64,000 nt of DNA from Paraburkholderia acidicola (GTDB lineage Bacteria > Pseudomonadota > Gammaproteobacteria > Burkholderiales > Burkholderiaceae): contig NZ_MTZV01000002.1 of the NCBI RefSeq assembly GCF_002362315.1, forward strand, positions 310,001 through 374,000, read 5' to 3'. Numbering within the stretch: position 1 is the first letter of the stretch; every line of letters starts with the position of its first letter. Positions 8,799 through 17,500 of this stretch are shown here, one piece after another. A model generated the notes under the pieces. That model ran no database searches, was not told the DNA's origin, and saw only the letters and a list, made by a program, of their open reading frames with translations. A program made the position numbers and the translations under genes.

Positions 8799-9416
8799 CT
8801 AGACCCCCGCCTTCGCCAGAATCACGATCGACACGCCCAACGCACTGTGTTGCGTATCCTCGTTGCGATACGAATGCGGCACGTGACCGGGAAACGCCAG
8901 CACATCGCCTGCTTCGAGCCCGTGCCGCTCGCCCGCGACGAACACGGCAACGCGCCCGTCGATACAGCTGAAATACTCACGCGTACCCGGTAGATGCGGC
9001 GTGCCACGCATATAACCGCCGGGAATGAAGGACATCGTTTCGAGGATGCCGTCCGGCATCGGTTCCGGCACGAGCGGCCGGATCGTCAGCCCGTTGCCGC
9101 GGTTCTGCACCGACACTTCGGCCGCCGACCAGCGGCGCACCTTCGCACGCGGCGACGCAAGCAGTTCATCGAGTGGCGCGGCGAGCGCGCCCCCCACCTT
9201 CATCAACACCGCCAGCGACGGGTTACCCTCGCCCGACTCCAGGTTCGCCACCGTCGAGCGCGGCACGCCCGACGCCTTCGCCAGCCCCTCTTGCGTCAAC
9301 GCACGTGCGTGCCGCAGCGCGACGAGATTGCGCGCGAGATGCTGCGCGGCGCGCGTGACGTCGTGAGCTTGATCGTCGGCGGGTTCTTCTGCGGCGGGGG
9401 GAACGGTTTCGTCCAT
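8799..9416 (-). CDS. XRE-family regulator with C-terminal cupin domain
   Basis: A 205-residue transcription regulator. An N-terminal XRE helix-turn-helix at about 25-85 contains LTQEGLAKASGVPRSTV, the recognition helix region, and the second half is a cupin (GDVLAFPGHVPHSY near 175-190) that would sense a small ligand. This architecture is typical of SutR/PuuR-like regulators. The ATG at 9416 gives this architecture without the long upstream extension. It is divergent from the SDR/QueA-like pair (start 9538), so those two genes are its most likely targets. Confidence 0.85.
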   Translation of the reverse strand: MDETVPPAAEEPADDQAHDVTRAAQHLARNLVALRHARALTQEGLAKASGVPRSTVANLESGEGNPSLAVLMKVGGALAAPLDELLASPRAKVRRWSAAEVSVQNRGNGLTIRPLVPEPMPDGILETMSFIPGGYMRGTPHLPGTREYFSCIDGRVAVFVAGERHGLEAGDVLAFPGHVPHSYRNEDTQHSALGVSIVILAKAGV

Positions 9417-9537
9417 CGTATCGACTTTCCGACAAGGGGTTGGACATCGCGCTCGGTTGAACGCTGACGCGTTCCTATTATCAGGCCATCGAGCTAGCGC
9501 GGCTTGCGCGCGGCTCTCATCCACCACGGAGCATGGC

Positions 9538-10308
9538 ATGACCTCATCGATCGATACCCTCGCAGGCATTCGCGTCGCCCTCACGGGCGGCACTTCGGGG
9601 CTCGGCCTCGCATTGATGGACGAACTGCTCGCGCGCGGCGCACATGTCGCCTTCGTCGCGCGGCACGCGGACCGGGTCGCGGCGGTGACGGCAGCGCGGC
9701 AGAAAGTAGTCGGACTGGTCGGCGATATCGCGAAGAAGGACGACATCTACCCGCTTGCGCTGCAGATCAGCGGCGTGCTGGGCGGCGTCGATGTGCTGGT
9801 GAACAATGCGTCGTCGCTGGGACCGGTGCCGCTCGCACCGCTTGCCGATACGGCGTGCGAGGATCTCGAAGCCGCGCTGGCCGCGAACCTGCTCGGTCCG
9901 TTTCGCTTGACGAAGGCGCTGCTCGGTTCGCTGGCTGCCGCGGCACGCGAGCGTGGTGGCGCGGTCGTGCTGAACGTGTCGAGCGATGCAGCCATCGAGC
10001 CTTATCCGGCGTGGGGAGCCTATGGCGCGAGCAAGGCGGCGCTGCGGCATATGACGCGAATCTGGAATCTCGAACTCGCTGCGCAGCGCGTGCGGTTGCT
10101 GTCGCTCGATCCTGGCGATATGGACACGCCGCTGCATGCGCTCGCTGTGCCGGATAGCGATCTTGCTGGACTTAAAGCGCCCGCTGTTGCAGCACGTGAG
10201 ATGGCCGATGCAATCGAGGCTGCGCTACGTGAGTTACGTGAGTTGAGGGCGTCGGGTGAATCGCCTTCGAGTGGCGCTCATCATGTCGACGTATCGGCGA
10301 AGGTTTGA
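9538..10308 (+). CDS. Short-chain dehydrogenase/reductase (SDR)
   Basis: A 256-residue classical SDR. The nucleotide-binding TGGTSGLG is near residues 14-21, the NNAS motif near 90, and the catalytic Ser plus YGASK (Tyr-x3-Lys) near 145-165. It reduces or oxidises an alcohol/carbonyl with NAD(P)H; the substrate is unknown. The start at 9538 follows GGAG. The stop overlaps the start of the QueA-like gene (TGATG), a sign of translational coupling. Divergent from the XRE-cupin gene. Confidence 0.87.
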   Translation: MTSSIDTLAGIRVALTGGTSGLGLALMDELLARGAHVAFVARHADRVAAVTAARQKVVGLVGDIAKKDDIYPLALQISGVLGGVDVLVNNASSLGPVPLAPLADTACEDLEAALAANLLGPFRLTKALLGSLAAAARERGGAVVLNVSSDAAIEPYPAWGAYGASKAALRHMTRIWNLELAAQRVRLLSLDPGDMDTPLHALAVPDSDLAGLKAPAVAAREMADAIEAALRELRELRASGESPSSGAHHVDVSAKV

Positions 10309-11414
10309 TGATGCGCGCCGCCACTGTCCCCATGCAACGCCCTCGCGATGCGCGCCTCCTCACCGTCGACCGTTACGGCCACATCGACGAGCGCCCGCGC
10401 ACTGCGTTCGCCGATCTGCTGCAACCTGGCGATTGCGTGATCGCCAACGATGCAGCGACCTTGCCTGCCAGCCTGCACGGCATCCACGAACGCACTGGCA
10501 CTGGAATCGAAGTGCGGCTTGCGGGGCGCACTTCGCTGGCTAGCGATGCGATGAATCGTTTCAGCGCGATCGTATTCGGTGCTGGCGATTTTCATACGCG
10601 GACCGAAGAGCGAGCCGCGCCGCCCGATTTGTGTCAGGGCGACCGACTGATATTCGGTGCCAGCGGTGCGACGATCATGCGATTGCTCGATCATCCGCGC
10701 TTCGTCGAACTGCGTTTCGATGGCGATGCCGCGCAGGTGTGGCGCATGCTCGCATCGCACGGCAAGCCCGTGCAGTACGCACATCTGGCGGACCCGCTTG
10801 CGCTATGGGATGTATGGACGCCGATCGCCGCACAGCCGGTCGCATTCGAACCGCCTTCAGCAGGTTTCGTCCTCGACTGGAGCACGCTCGATGCGCTGCA
10901 CGCACGCGGTGTGCCGTTCGCGACGCTCACACATGCAGCGGGATTGTCATCGACCGGCGATGCGATGCTCGACCAGCGTCTGCCACTCGATGAGCCGTAT
11001 CGCATTCCGGTTGCAACAGCCGTGCTCGTCGAGACAACCCGAGCGCGCGGTGGACGGGTTGTAGCGATCGGCACGACCGTTGTGCGCGCACTCGAACATG
11101 CGGCGGCGATCGACGGTGTCGTGCATCCTGGCGATGGCGTCGCGACGCAGCGAATTGGACCACAGACACGGCTGCGCGTCGTCGACGTGATCGTGTCGGG
11201 TACCCACGAGCCGGATTCGAGTCACTACGCGCTGCTGCGCGCGTTCGCCGATGCACCGACGCTTGCGCGCGTCACGGCGACGCTGGAAGCGCATCGCTAT
11301 CGCACGCATGAGTTCGGGGATTCGATGTGGATAGAACGGCGTGCGGATGCTGTGCGGGAAGAGCATGCGTCCAGCGAACGGTTGCGTTCATGTACGGCGG
11401 TGTATTGCGCCTGA
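10308..11414 (+). CDS. QueA-like S-adenosylmethionine:tRNA ribosyltransferase-isomerase paralogue
   Basis: A 368-residue protein related to QueA, the enzyme that adds the epoxycyclopentane ring of queuosine using the ribosyl part of SAM. QueA-like segments are RDARLLTVDR and LLQPGDCVIAND near the N-terminus and GGRVVAIGTTVVRALE near 245-262. It lacks the usual YxLPxxLIAQ opening of true QueA. It is coupled to an SDR instead of lying with tgt/yajC/secD, the usual QueA neighbourhood. I infer a divergent paralogue that may modify another base or metabolite. The start may be the ATG at 10308 or the next codon. Confidence 0.78.
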   Translation: MMRAATVPMQRPRDARLLTVDRYGHIDERPRTAFADLLQPGDCVIANDAATLPASLHGIHERTGTGIEVRLAGRTSLASDAMNRFSAIVFGAGDFHTRTEERAAPPDLCQGDRLIFGASGATIMRLLDHPRFVELRFDGDAAQVWRMLASHGKPVQYAHLADPLALWDVWTPIAAQPVAFEPPSAGFVLDWSTLDALHARGVPFATLTHAAGLSSTGDAMLDQRLPLDEPYRIPVATAVLVETTRARGGRVVAIGTTVVRALEHAAAIDGVVHPGDGVATQRIGPQTRLRVVDVIVSGTHEPDSSHYALLRAFADAPTLARVTATLEAHRYRTHEFGDSMWIERRADAVREEHASSERLRSCTAVYCA

Positions 11415-11437
11415 CGCTGGGCTCTGAATAGAACGCT

Positions 11438-12031
11438 TTAGCCAGCCAGATCAAGCAACAACTGGCGACGCCCGTCCTTCAATATTTCATCGGCCAGATC
11501 GGGATCGGCGTCGACAACTGCACGCGACAGCACCAAAGTCCCGACCAGTCGACTCAGGATGGCACCCGCTTTCTTTCTGCGTTCTCTTTTATTTGTGCCG
11601 TCAAGCGCATCGGCAAGGTACTCGAGATTCGACGCGACACCCTCCGCGTAGGACTTGCGTGCTTCGTCGCCCAGTCGCCGGATGTCGCCCGCGAAGGCCG
11701 AGACCGGGCAGCCGCACTCGATGTCGTCGCGATGACCAGGCGACAGATACCACTCGATCTGGCGTTTGACCGGATCGGCCTCCATCGCTCTCGACTGCTC
11801 GATCGCGGCGACCAGTTGATTGGCGCCGTTCTCCATGGCCTGGTTCATCACGGCTACGACCAACGCATCCTTCGACTCGAAGTGGTTGTAGAAGCCGCCC
11901 TGCGTAAAGCCTGCCGCTTTCGTCAGTTCCGTCAATCCCACAGCATCCACCCCGCGCTCCCGAAAGAGTTTTTCTGCGGCGTCGATGATCAATTGCCGGT
12001 TTTCGCTGGCTTGCTGTCTTGAGACACCCAT
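11438..12031 (-). CDS. TetR/AcrR-family transcriptional regulator
   Basis: A 197-residue repressor. The N-terminal helix-turn-helix (about 10-55) contains the typical LTKAAGFTQGGFYNHFESKDAL pattern split over the recognition helix, and the C-terminal half has GCPVSAFAGDI, a hallmark of a common TetR subgroup that senses small electrophiles or organics. The ATG at 12031 follows GAGGAG. Divergent from a SnoaL-like/GST pair, with two perfect inverted repeats between, so it probably represses itself and that pair. Confidence 0.88.
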   Translation of the reverse strand: MGVSRQQASENRQLIIDAAEKLFRERGVDAVGLTELTKAAGFTQGGFYNHFESKDALVVAVMNQAMENGANQLVAAIEQSRAMEADPVKRQIEWYLSPGHRDDIECGCPVSAFAGDIRRLGDEARKSYAEGVASNLEYLADALDGTNKRERRKKAGAILSRLVGTLVLSRAVVDADPDLADEILKDGRRQLLLDLAG

Positions 12032-12080
12032 GAACTGTTCTCCTCGCCTGTGCGTCAATTTCCGCCATTTTTCCATAGAT

Positions 12081-12098
12081 CAATGGTGATTACCATTG
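12081..12098. promoter_or_regulatory. Inverted repeat, probable TetR operator
   Basis: CAATGGT-N4-ACCATTG, a perfect 7-bp inverted repeat 50 bp upstream of the TetR start and facing the SnoaL/GST genes. Confidence 0.65.
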
Positions 12099-12125
12099 AC
12101 ATTGGTAGACGGTGTTGCCATGATA

Positions 12126-12141
12126 ACCACACGATTGTGGT
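12126..12141. promoter_or_regulatory. Second inverted repeat in the tetR intergenic region
   Basis: ACCACA-CGAT-TGTGGT, a perfect 6-bp palindrome, 45 bp from the first. Core TGGT/ACCA matches the first palindrome, which suggests a second operator half-site pair. Confidence 0.5.
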
Positions 12142-12308
12142 CACCATCGTCATAAGTTTGTTGAAATTCACCCGACGGCGAGTGTTACTGGCGCGGTCCT
12201 TCGATAGAGGCGAACCGTGCGTGGGCTTAGGCGTCGGTCCAGAAGGTTAACGTTCACAGTTCGGCACTCGAGCGCGCTGCTGCACGAAGTGCCAGCGAGG
12301 TACGGTCC

Positions 12309-12710
12309 ATGTCACACACCACCCCCGAACAAAACAAAGCGCTTGTACTCCAGGCGTTCGATACCCTCTTCAATCAGCGGAATTACGAAGCAGCCGCCCG
12401 CTTCTGGTCGGATAACTACATCCAGCACAGCGCGCATATCGAACCGGGGCGCGATGGTCTCTTTCAACTGGTTCGTAGCGTTCCCGACAGCCTGCGCTAT
12501 GAGCACGCACTGATCGTCGCGGAAGGCGACTACGTCATCATCCATGGCCGTTTTTCGGGTATGGGCCGGCCGGCTGCATGGATCGCCGCCGACGTCGTCA
12601 GGATCAAAGACGGACGCCTCGCCGAACACTGGGATGTGCTTCAGGACGAAGCGACACAGGCGGAATCGAAAAGTGGACTACCAATGTTTGGAAATCGCTT
12701 TCCTGGTTGA
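12309..12710 (+). CDS. SnoaL-like (NTF2-fold) protein
   Basis: A 133-residue single-domain protein of the NTF2-like/SnoaL fold (KALVLQAFDTLF, NYIQHSAHIEPGRDG, WDVLQDEAT). Members act as small cyclases, isomerases or ligand-binding proteins. It precedes a glutathione S-transferase gene by 30 bp, so the two are probably co-transcribed and controlled by the divergent TetR protein. The substrate is unknown. Confidence 0.82.
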   Translation: MSHTTPEQNKALVLQAFDTLFNQRNYEAAARFWSDNYIQHSAHIEPGRDGLFQLVRSVPDSLRYEHALIVAEGDYVIIHGRFSGMGRPAAWIAADVVRIKDGRLAEHWDVLQDEATQAESKSGLPMFGNRFPG

Positions 12711-12740
12711 TCTCGACGCCCCCTATAAAGGACGACTCAA

Positions 12741-13391
12741 ATGACAATCGCTGGACACCCCACGCTGTACGAATCCAAGGGTTCGCCAAACTCACGCCGC
12801 GTGCGCATATTCATCGCGGAGAAGGGACTCGACATTCCGGTGAAGCCAGTCGACCTTGGCACGAAAGAGCAATTTTCCGATGCCTATCGCGCAATCAATC
12901 CACGTAGCGAGGTGCCAGCTCTGGTGCTCGCCGACGGTGCCGTTATCGCGGAAGTACCTGCAATATGGCGCTATCTGGAAGAGGCGTATCCACAAACCCC
13001 GTTGTTGGGCAGCACGGCGAAATCGAAGGCTGTCGTCACGATGTGGGAGCGCCGCGCAGAATTGAACGGCTTCGCATCGGTCATGGAGGGCGTGCGTAAC
13101 GCGGTCGCTGGGTTGAAAGGTCGTGCGCTGTCGGGTCCGCATGCGTACGACCAGATTCCCGAACTGGTTGAACGAAGCAAACAGCGTGTCGCCGATTTCT
13201 TCGCCGATTTCGACGAGCGGCTTAAGGCGATCCCGTTCGCCGCCGGCGACGAGTTCTCAGCCGCGGATATTACGACGCTCGTGACGGTCGACTTCGCTAG
13301 CAACGCTCTGAAGATGGCCATTCCGGCTTCGCACACCGGATTGCAGCGATGGTATGACGAGGTGTCTGCGCGGCCAGGTACTGTTGCGTAA
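12741..13391 (+). CDS. Glutathione S-transferase family protein
   Basis: A 216-residue cytosolic GST. The N-terminal thioredoxin-like domain starts with ESKGSPNSRRVRIF (Ser/Asn in the active-site loop) and includes SEVPALVL, the cis-Pro motif that contacts glutathione; an all-helical C-terminal domain follows. It likely conjugates or reduces an electrophile using glutathione. It forms an operon with the SnoaL-like gene under the TetR regulator, a layout typical of detoxification units. Confidence 0.88.
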   Translation: MTIAGHPTLYESKGSPNSRRVRIFIAEKGLDIPVKPVDLGTKEQFSDAYRAINPRSEVPALVLADGAVIAEVPAIWRYLEEAYPQTPLLGSTAKSKAVVTMWERRAELNGFASVMEGVRNAVAGLKGRALSGPHAYDQIPELVERSKQRVADFFADFDERLKAIPFAAGDEFSAADITTLVTVDFASNALKMAIPASHTGLQRWYDEVSARPGTVA

Positions 13392-13447
13392 GGATGTGGG
13401 TCGGTGTCGCCGGGTTCGGATGCGACATCGTGCCCACCGCTATGTGG

Positions 13448-13867
13448 TCACATTCCCTCGAACAAATAACAGCTACCGTGTGCATGCGCCAGTAACGTGC
13501 AAACTGCGACGAGCAAGTAGGCGGCAAACAGACCGCCGATAAACCACACCCATGTCATCTTGAATGGAATCCGTGCGATAAGGAACGCGCTGGCAACAAC
13601 CAGGACCAGTGCAGCGACAGCATACGCAGACATCTGCTTGAGCAAATAGACTGGAACGAGTATGGCGAATAGCAGCGTCCATGGAAGAATCCCGTCCAGC
13701 TGTTTGCAAAACGCAGTCGAAAAACCGAGAAAACCCACAATCCCCAAAGCCACAGCGGCCACAAATATCAGAATGGTTCTCTTTGCGATTGAAGATCCTT
13801 CTGGGATCTTCTGTGCGGGGTCGGTGTTTTGATTGCGTGTCTCGATCATCGAGCTACCCAGTGGCAA
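13448..13867 (-). CDS. Hypothetical membrane protein, about 139 aa
   Basis: A protein of 133-139 residues with four predicted hydrophobic segments (around 31-48, 60-75, 81-97 and 105-125) after a polar N-terminus. M1 or M7 may be the true start; no strong ribosome binding site decides. No conserved motif is recognised. It lies leftward between the GST gene and a Cys-rich small ORF, and codon use is less GC-biased than in its neighbours. Confidence 0.55.
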   Translation of the reverse strand: MPLGSSMIETRNQNTDPAQKIPEGSSIAKRTILIFVAAVALGIVGFLGFSTAFCKQLDGILPWTLLFAILVPVYLLKQMSAYAVAALVLVVASAFLIARIPFKMTWVWFIGGLFAAYLLVAVCTLLAHAHGSCYLFEGM

Positions 13868-14022
13868 TGTTTGGTAATGCGATTTACGACCTTCGAGGGT
13901 CGTGTATTTCGACGTTTCTCAGGCGAAGAACGGCGGCTGTCCTGGCTCTTCCCATTTGCGCAGAGGGCCGGACGATACTAGCACTGCCGAATGAGCCCAG
14001 TCCGCCCGTCGGACAATCGACC

Positions 14023-14178
14023 TCACAGATCAAACGCTTCCACTCCCGCACATTCGATTCGCGAACACTCTTTGCACGGCGCCGCCAGCGCGCACTGCAC
14101 ACACCGCCCCTTGCGCGTCAGATCGTGGCCGGCCTCATCCGACTGGAGACAAATCCATTCTATTAGCCGGATTTCCAC
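14023..14178 (-). CDS. Putative small Cys-rich (zinc-ribbon-like) protein, 51 aa
   Basis: A minus-strand ORF with a GTG start at 14178 (51 codons; a second GTG three codons upstream is possible), preceded by GGTGGA. The peptide carries six cysteines arranged C-x15-C-x2-C-x5-C-x2-C-x4-C (RCVQCALAAPCKECSRIEC), a plausible double metal-binding knuckle. Codon third positions are GC-rich although the flanking DNA is AT-rich, which supports coding. Not a recognised family. It may be a remnant of a longer zinc protein. Confidence 0.4.
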   Translation of the reverse strand: MEIRLIEWICLQSDEAGHDLTRKGRCVQCALAAPCKECSRIECAGVEAFDL

Positions 14179-14187
14179 CTGATCCAC

Positions 14188-14592
14188 CTTCGGAAAAATA
14201 GAAAATTATAACCGGCAATTTCAATGTTTTTAGCGCTTTATTATTTTAACAACTATGAACAATACCGGTCATTTCGAGAATAAATATTTGTTTTAAAGTG
14301 CCAATTGCCAAAAGAAAAACCGTTATGCAAGCAAATGCAACATAACCTGGAGACGCGGCCAGAGAGCCGAAAAATAGCGCCTTAAGATTGATCGCGCATC
14401 AATTTTCCATTTTCTTTCGTTTTGCATACAAATATATTTCACTGTTTTAAGAATCCGTAACCCCGGGGATATGCAGTTCGCACATTTAAATCTGGACGCG
14501 CAGTGTCTGTTTTTGTCATGAGGAATGATTTCCCCGGCAATTACTTAAAGATTTTGCTGCGCCGACAAGCCCTACCGGAAAGGTGATTCAAA
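14188..14592. other. AT-rich leader of the autotransporter gene
   Basis: About 400 bp, much more AT-rich than the window average, with A/T tracts around 14195-14310 and 14400-14450 and no convincing ORF. It is the only upstream region of the adhesin gene and probably contains its promoter and sites for nucleoid proteins such as H-NS-type silencers. A GGAAAGGTG ribosome binding site ends it. Confidence 0.55.
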
Positions 14593-17500
14593 ATGAACAA
14601 GACGTATCGGACTATCTGGAATGAAGCCCTGGGTGCGTGGGTCGCTGCGTCCGAGCTGGATTCGGCGCGAGGAAAAGGCAAGCGTTCCGCGTCGGTCAAA
14701 CTGCTCGTCAACCTGCTTTTACTCGGCGCGGCGCAGGCGAGCTATGCCGGGGTCTTCACGTTTTCCGGAGGCAATGGCGGGGGAAACTGCGGCTTCGCCG
14801 GGGGTACTGGACCTGATGGCAGCCGCACGTATGGAGCAGGCGCCGTTCCTGCCGACGGAAGCGGTGGGTTTTCATCCGTTGCCGGGTGTAACGCAAACGG
14901 CGCAAATCTGAGCGGCGTGACTTTATACGGCTCCTACACGACCGCGAGCGGAGCCGCTGCAGTGGCGTTCGGCATGGGAGCGCTTGCTGGCGGTTTTGCA
15001 ACGTCGATCGGATTTCAGGCAACCGCTTCCGGATCGCAAAGCAACGCTTTCGGGTTTAACGCAACGGCGTCGGGTACGTCGTCTATTGCGATTGGTTCGG
15101 CGGCCCTTTCGTCCCAGTCATCTTCGACAGCCATTGGGCCAGGCGCGAGTGCCACCGGGGCCACCGCAACGGCACTGGGCAGCGGCAGTCGCGCGACTTA
15201 TGCGAACAGTGTCGCGATTGGCGCCGGCAGCGTGACAGGTGCGGCTGCGCCGACGGGGACGGGCTATCTGACCGGACAGGCGGCGCCGCTGTCGGAAGTG
15301 TCGGTGGGCAGCTCGACCGCGTTGCGCCGGATTACCAACGTGGCCGACGGTGCCGCGCCGCAGGACGCTGTGACCGTGTCGCAACTGAGTACTGGCATGA
15401 GTACGACGACCAGCAGTATTTCGAGCTTGTCGACTTCGGCTTCGACGGGGATCAGTTCGTTGTCGACCGGTGTGAGTTCACTGTCCACCTCCACCTCGAC
15501 CGGCATCGCCTCGCTGTCGACGTCGACTTCGACGGGAATTACCAGCCTGTCTACTGGCCTGAGTACGACGAATAGCAAGGTAACAAGTCTGTCGACTTCG
15601 ACATCGAGTGGCATCAGCTCGCTGTCCACGTCGGCGTCGACTGGTATCACCAGCTTGTCTACTGGGCTGAGCACGACCAATAGCAATGTCACGAGCCTCT
15701 CGACTTCGACGTCGAGCGGCATCAGCTCGCTGTCGACTGGTGTGAGTTCGTTGTCCACGTCGGCGTCGACTGGTATCACCAGCCTGTCTACTGGACTGAG
15801 CACGACCAATAGCAATGTCACGAGCCTGTCGACTTCGACGTCGAGCGGCATCAGCTCGCTGTCGACCGGTGTGAGTTCGCTGTCGACTTCGACTTCGACC
15901 GGTATCACCAGTTTGTCTACTGGCCTGAGCACGACTAACAGCAATGTGACGAGCCTCTCGACTTCGACTTCAAGTGGCATCAGTTCGCTGTCGACGGGTG
16001 TGAGTTCGCTGTCCACGTCGACTTCGACTGGTATCACCAGCTTGTCTACTGGCCTGAGCACGACCAATAGCAACGTCACGAGCCTCTCGACTTCGACTTC
16101 AAGTGGCATCAGTTCGCTGTCGACGGGTGTGAGTTCGCTGTCCACGTCGACTTCGACAGGCATCAACAGTTTGTCTACTGGACTGAGCACGACCAACAGC
16201 AACGTCACGAGCCTCTCCACTTCGACTTCAAGCGGCATCGGCTCCTTGTCCACCGGTGTGAATTCACTGTCCACGTCAACATCGACTGGCATCACCAGCC
16301 TGTCGACGGGCTTAAGCACAACCAATAGCAACGTCACAAGCCTGTCGACGTCGACTTCAAGCGGCATCGGTTCGTTGTCCACCGGCGTGAGCTCACTATC
16401 CACCTCGACCTCGACGGGCATCACCAGCCTGTCCACCGGCCTGAGCACGACTAACAGCCATGTAACAAGTCTGTCGACTTCAACGTCAACGGGCATCAAC
16501 TCCCTGTCAACCGGCGTAAGTTCGCTGTCCACTTCGACTTCGACCGGCATCACCAGTCTCTCGACCGGTTTGAGTACAACGAACAGCAACGTCACGAGCC
16601 TCTCGAGCTCGACGTCAACCGGCATCAGCTCTCTGTCTACAGGGGTGAACTCATTGTCCACCTCGACCTCAACGGGCATCGCGAGCCTGTCGAGTTCAAC
16701 ATCGACGGGCATCAGCTCGCTGTCTACTTCCACTTCAACGGGCATCACCAGCCTGTCCACCGGCCTGAGCACGACGAACAGCAACGTGTCGAGCCTGTCG
16801 ACCGGTCTGAGCACCACCACCAGCAGCATCGGCAGCCTGTCGACCTCGACCTCGACCGGCATCAGCACCCTGACCAACAACGTCACCTCCCTGTCGACGG
16901 GCCTGAGCACGACAAGTAGCACCGTAACAAGCCTGTCGACACTGACCTCGACCAGCATCGGCTCGCTGTCCACCGGCATCATCTCGCTGTCCACCGGCGT
17001 CGCCAATTCGGTCCAGTACGACGATCCGTCGCACAGCAGTGTGACGCTCGGCGGAGTCGGCGCAACCACACCGGTCAGACTGACCAATGTCGCTCCAGGC
17101 GTGAACCCAACCGACGCAGTCAACGTCAGCCAGGTGTCCTCGCTGTCGACATCCGTGGCCTTTGCCATCAACTCATTGTCGACGGGTCTGAGTACGACCA
17201 ACAGCAATGTGGGTAGTTTGTCGACATCGACATCGACCGGTATCAATTCGTTGTCCACGTCGAGTTCGACAGGCATCAGCTCGCTGTCGACCAGCATCAC
17301 GTCGCTGTCGACCGGAGTAAGCAACGCGATCGGTAGCCTGTCGTCGTCGACTTCGACCAGCATCGGCTCTTTGTCCACCGGTGTGAATTCGCTGTCCACC
17401 ACCGTAAGCACCGGACTCAGCACGATCAGTAGCGCCATCGCGAGTGGTGCCGGTGGAAACGGTGTGGTCCTGTCCAGCCTGTCTACATCGCTGGCGCCGA

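Noticed and set aside
15643..16674. CRISPR array or satellite in the 129-bp repeats
   Set aside because: Repeats are contiguous, long, coding and in frame, with no unique spacers and no cas genes.
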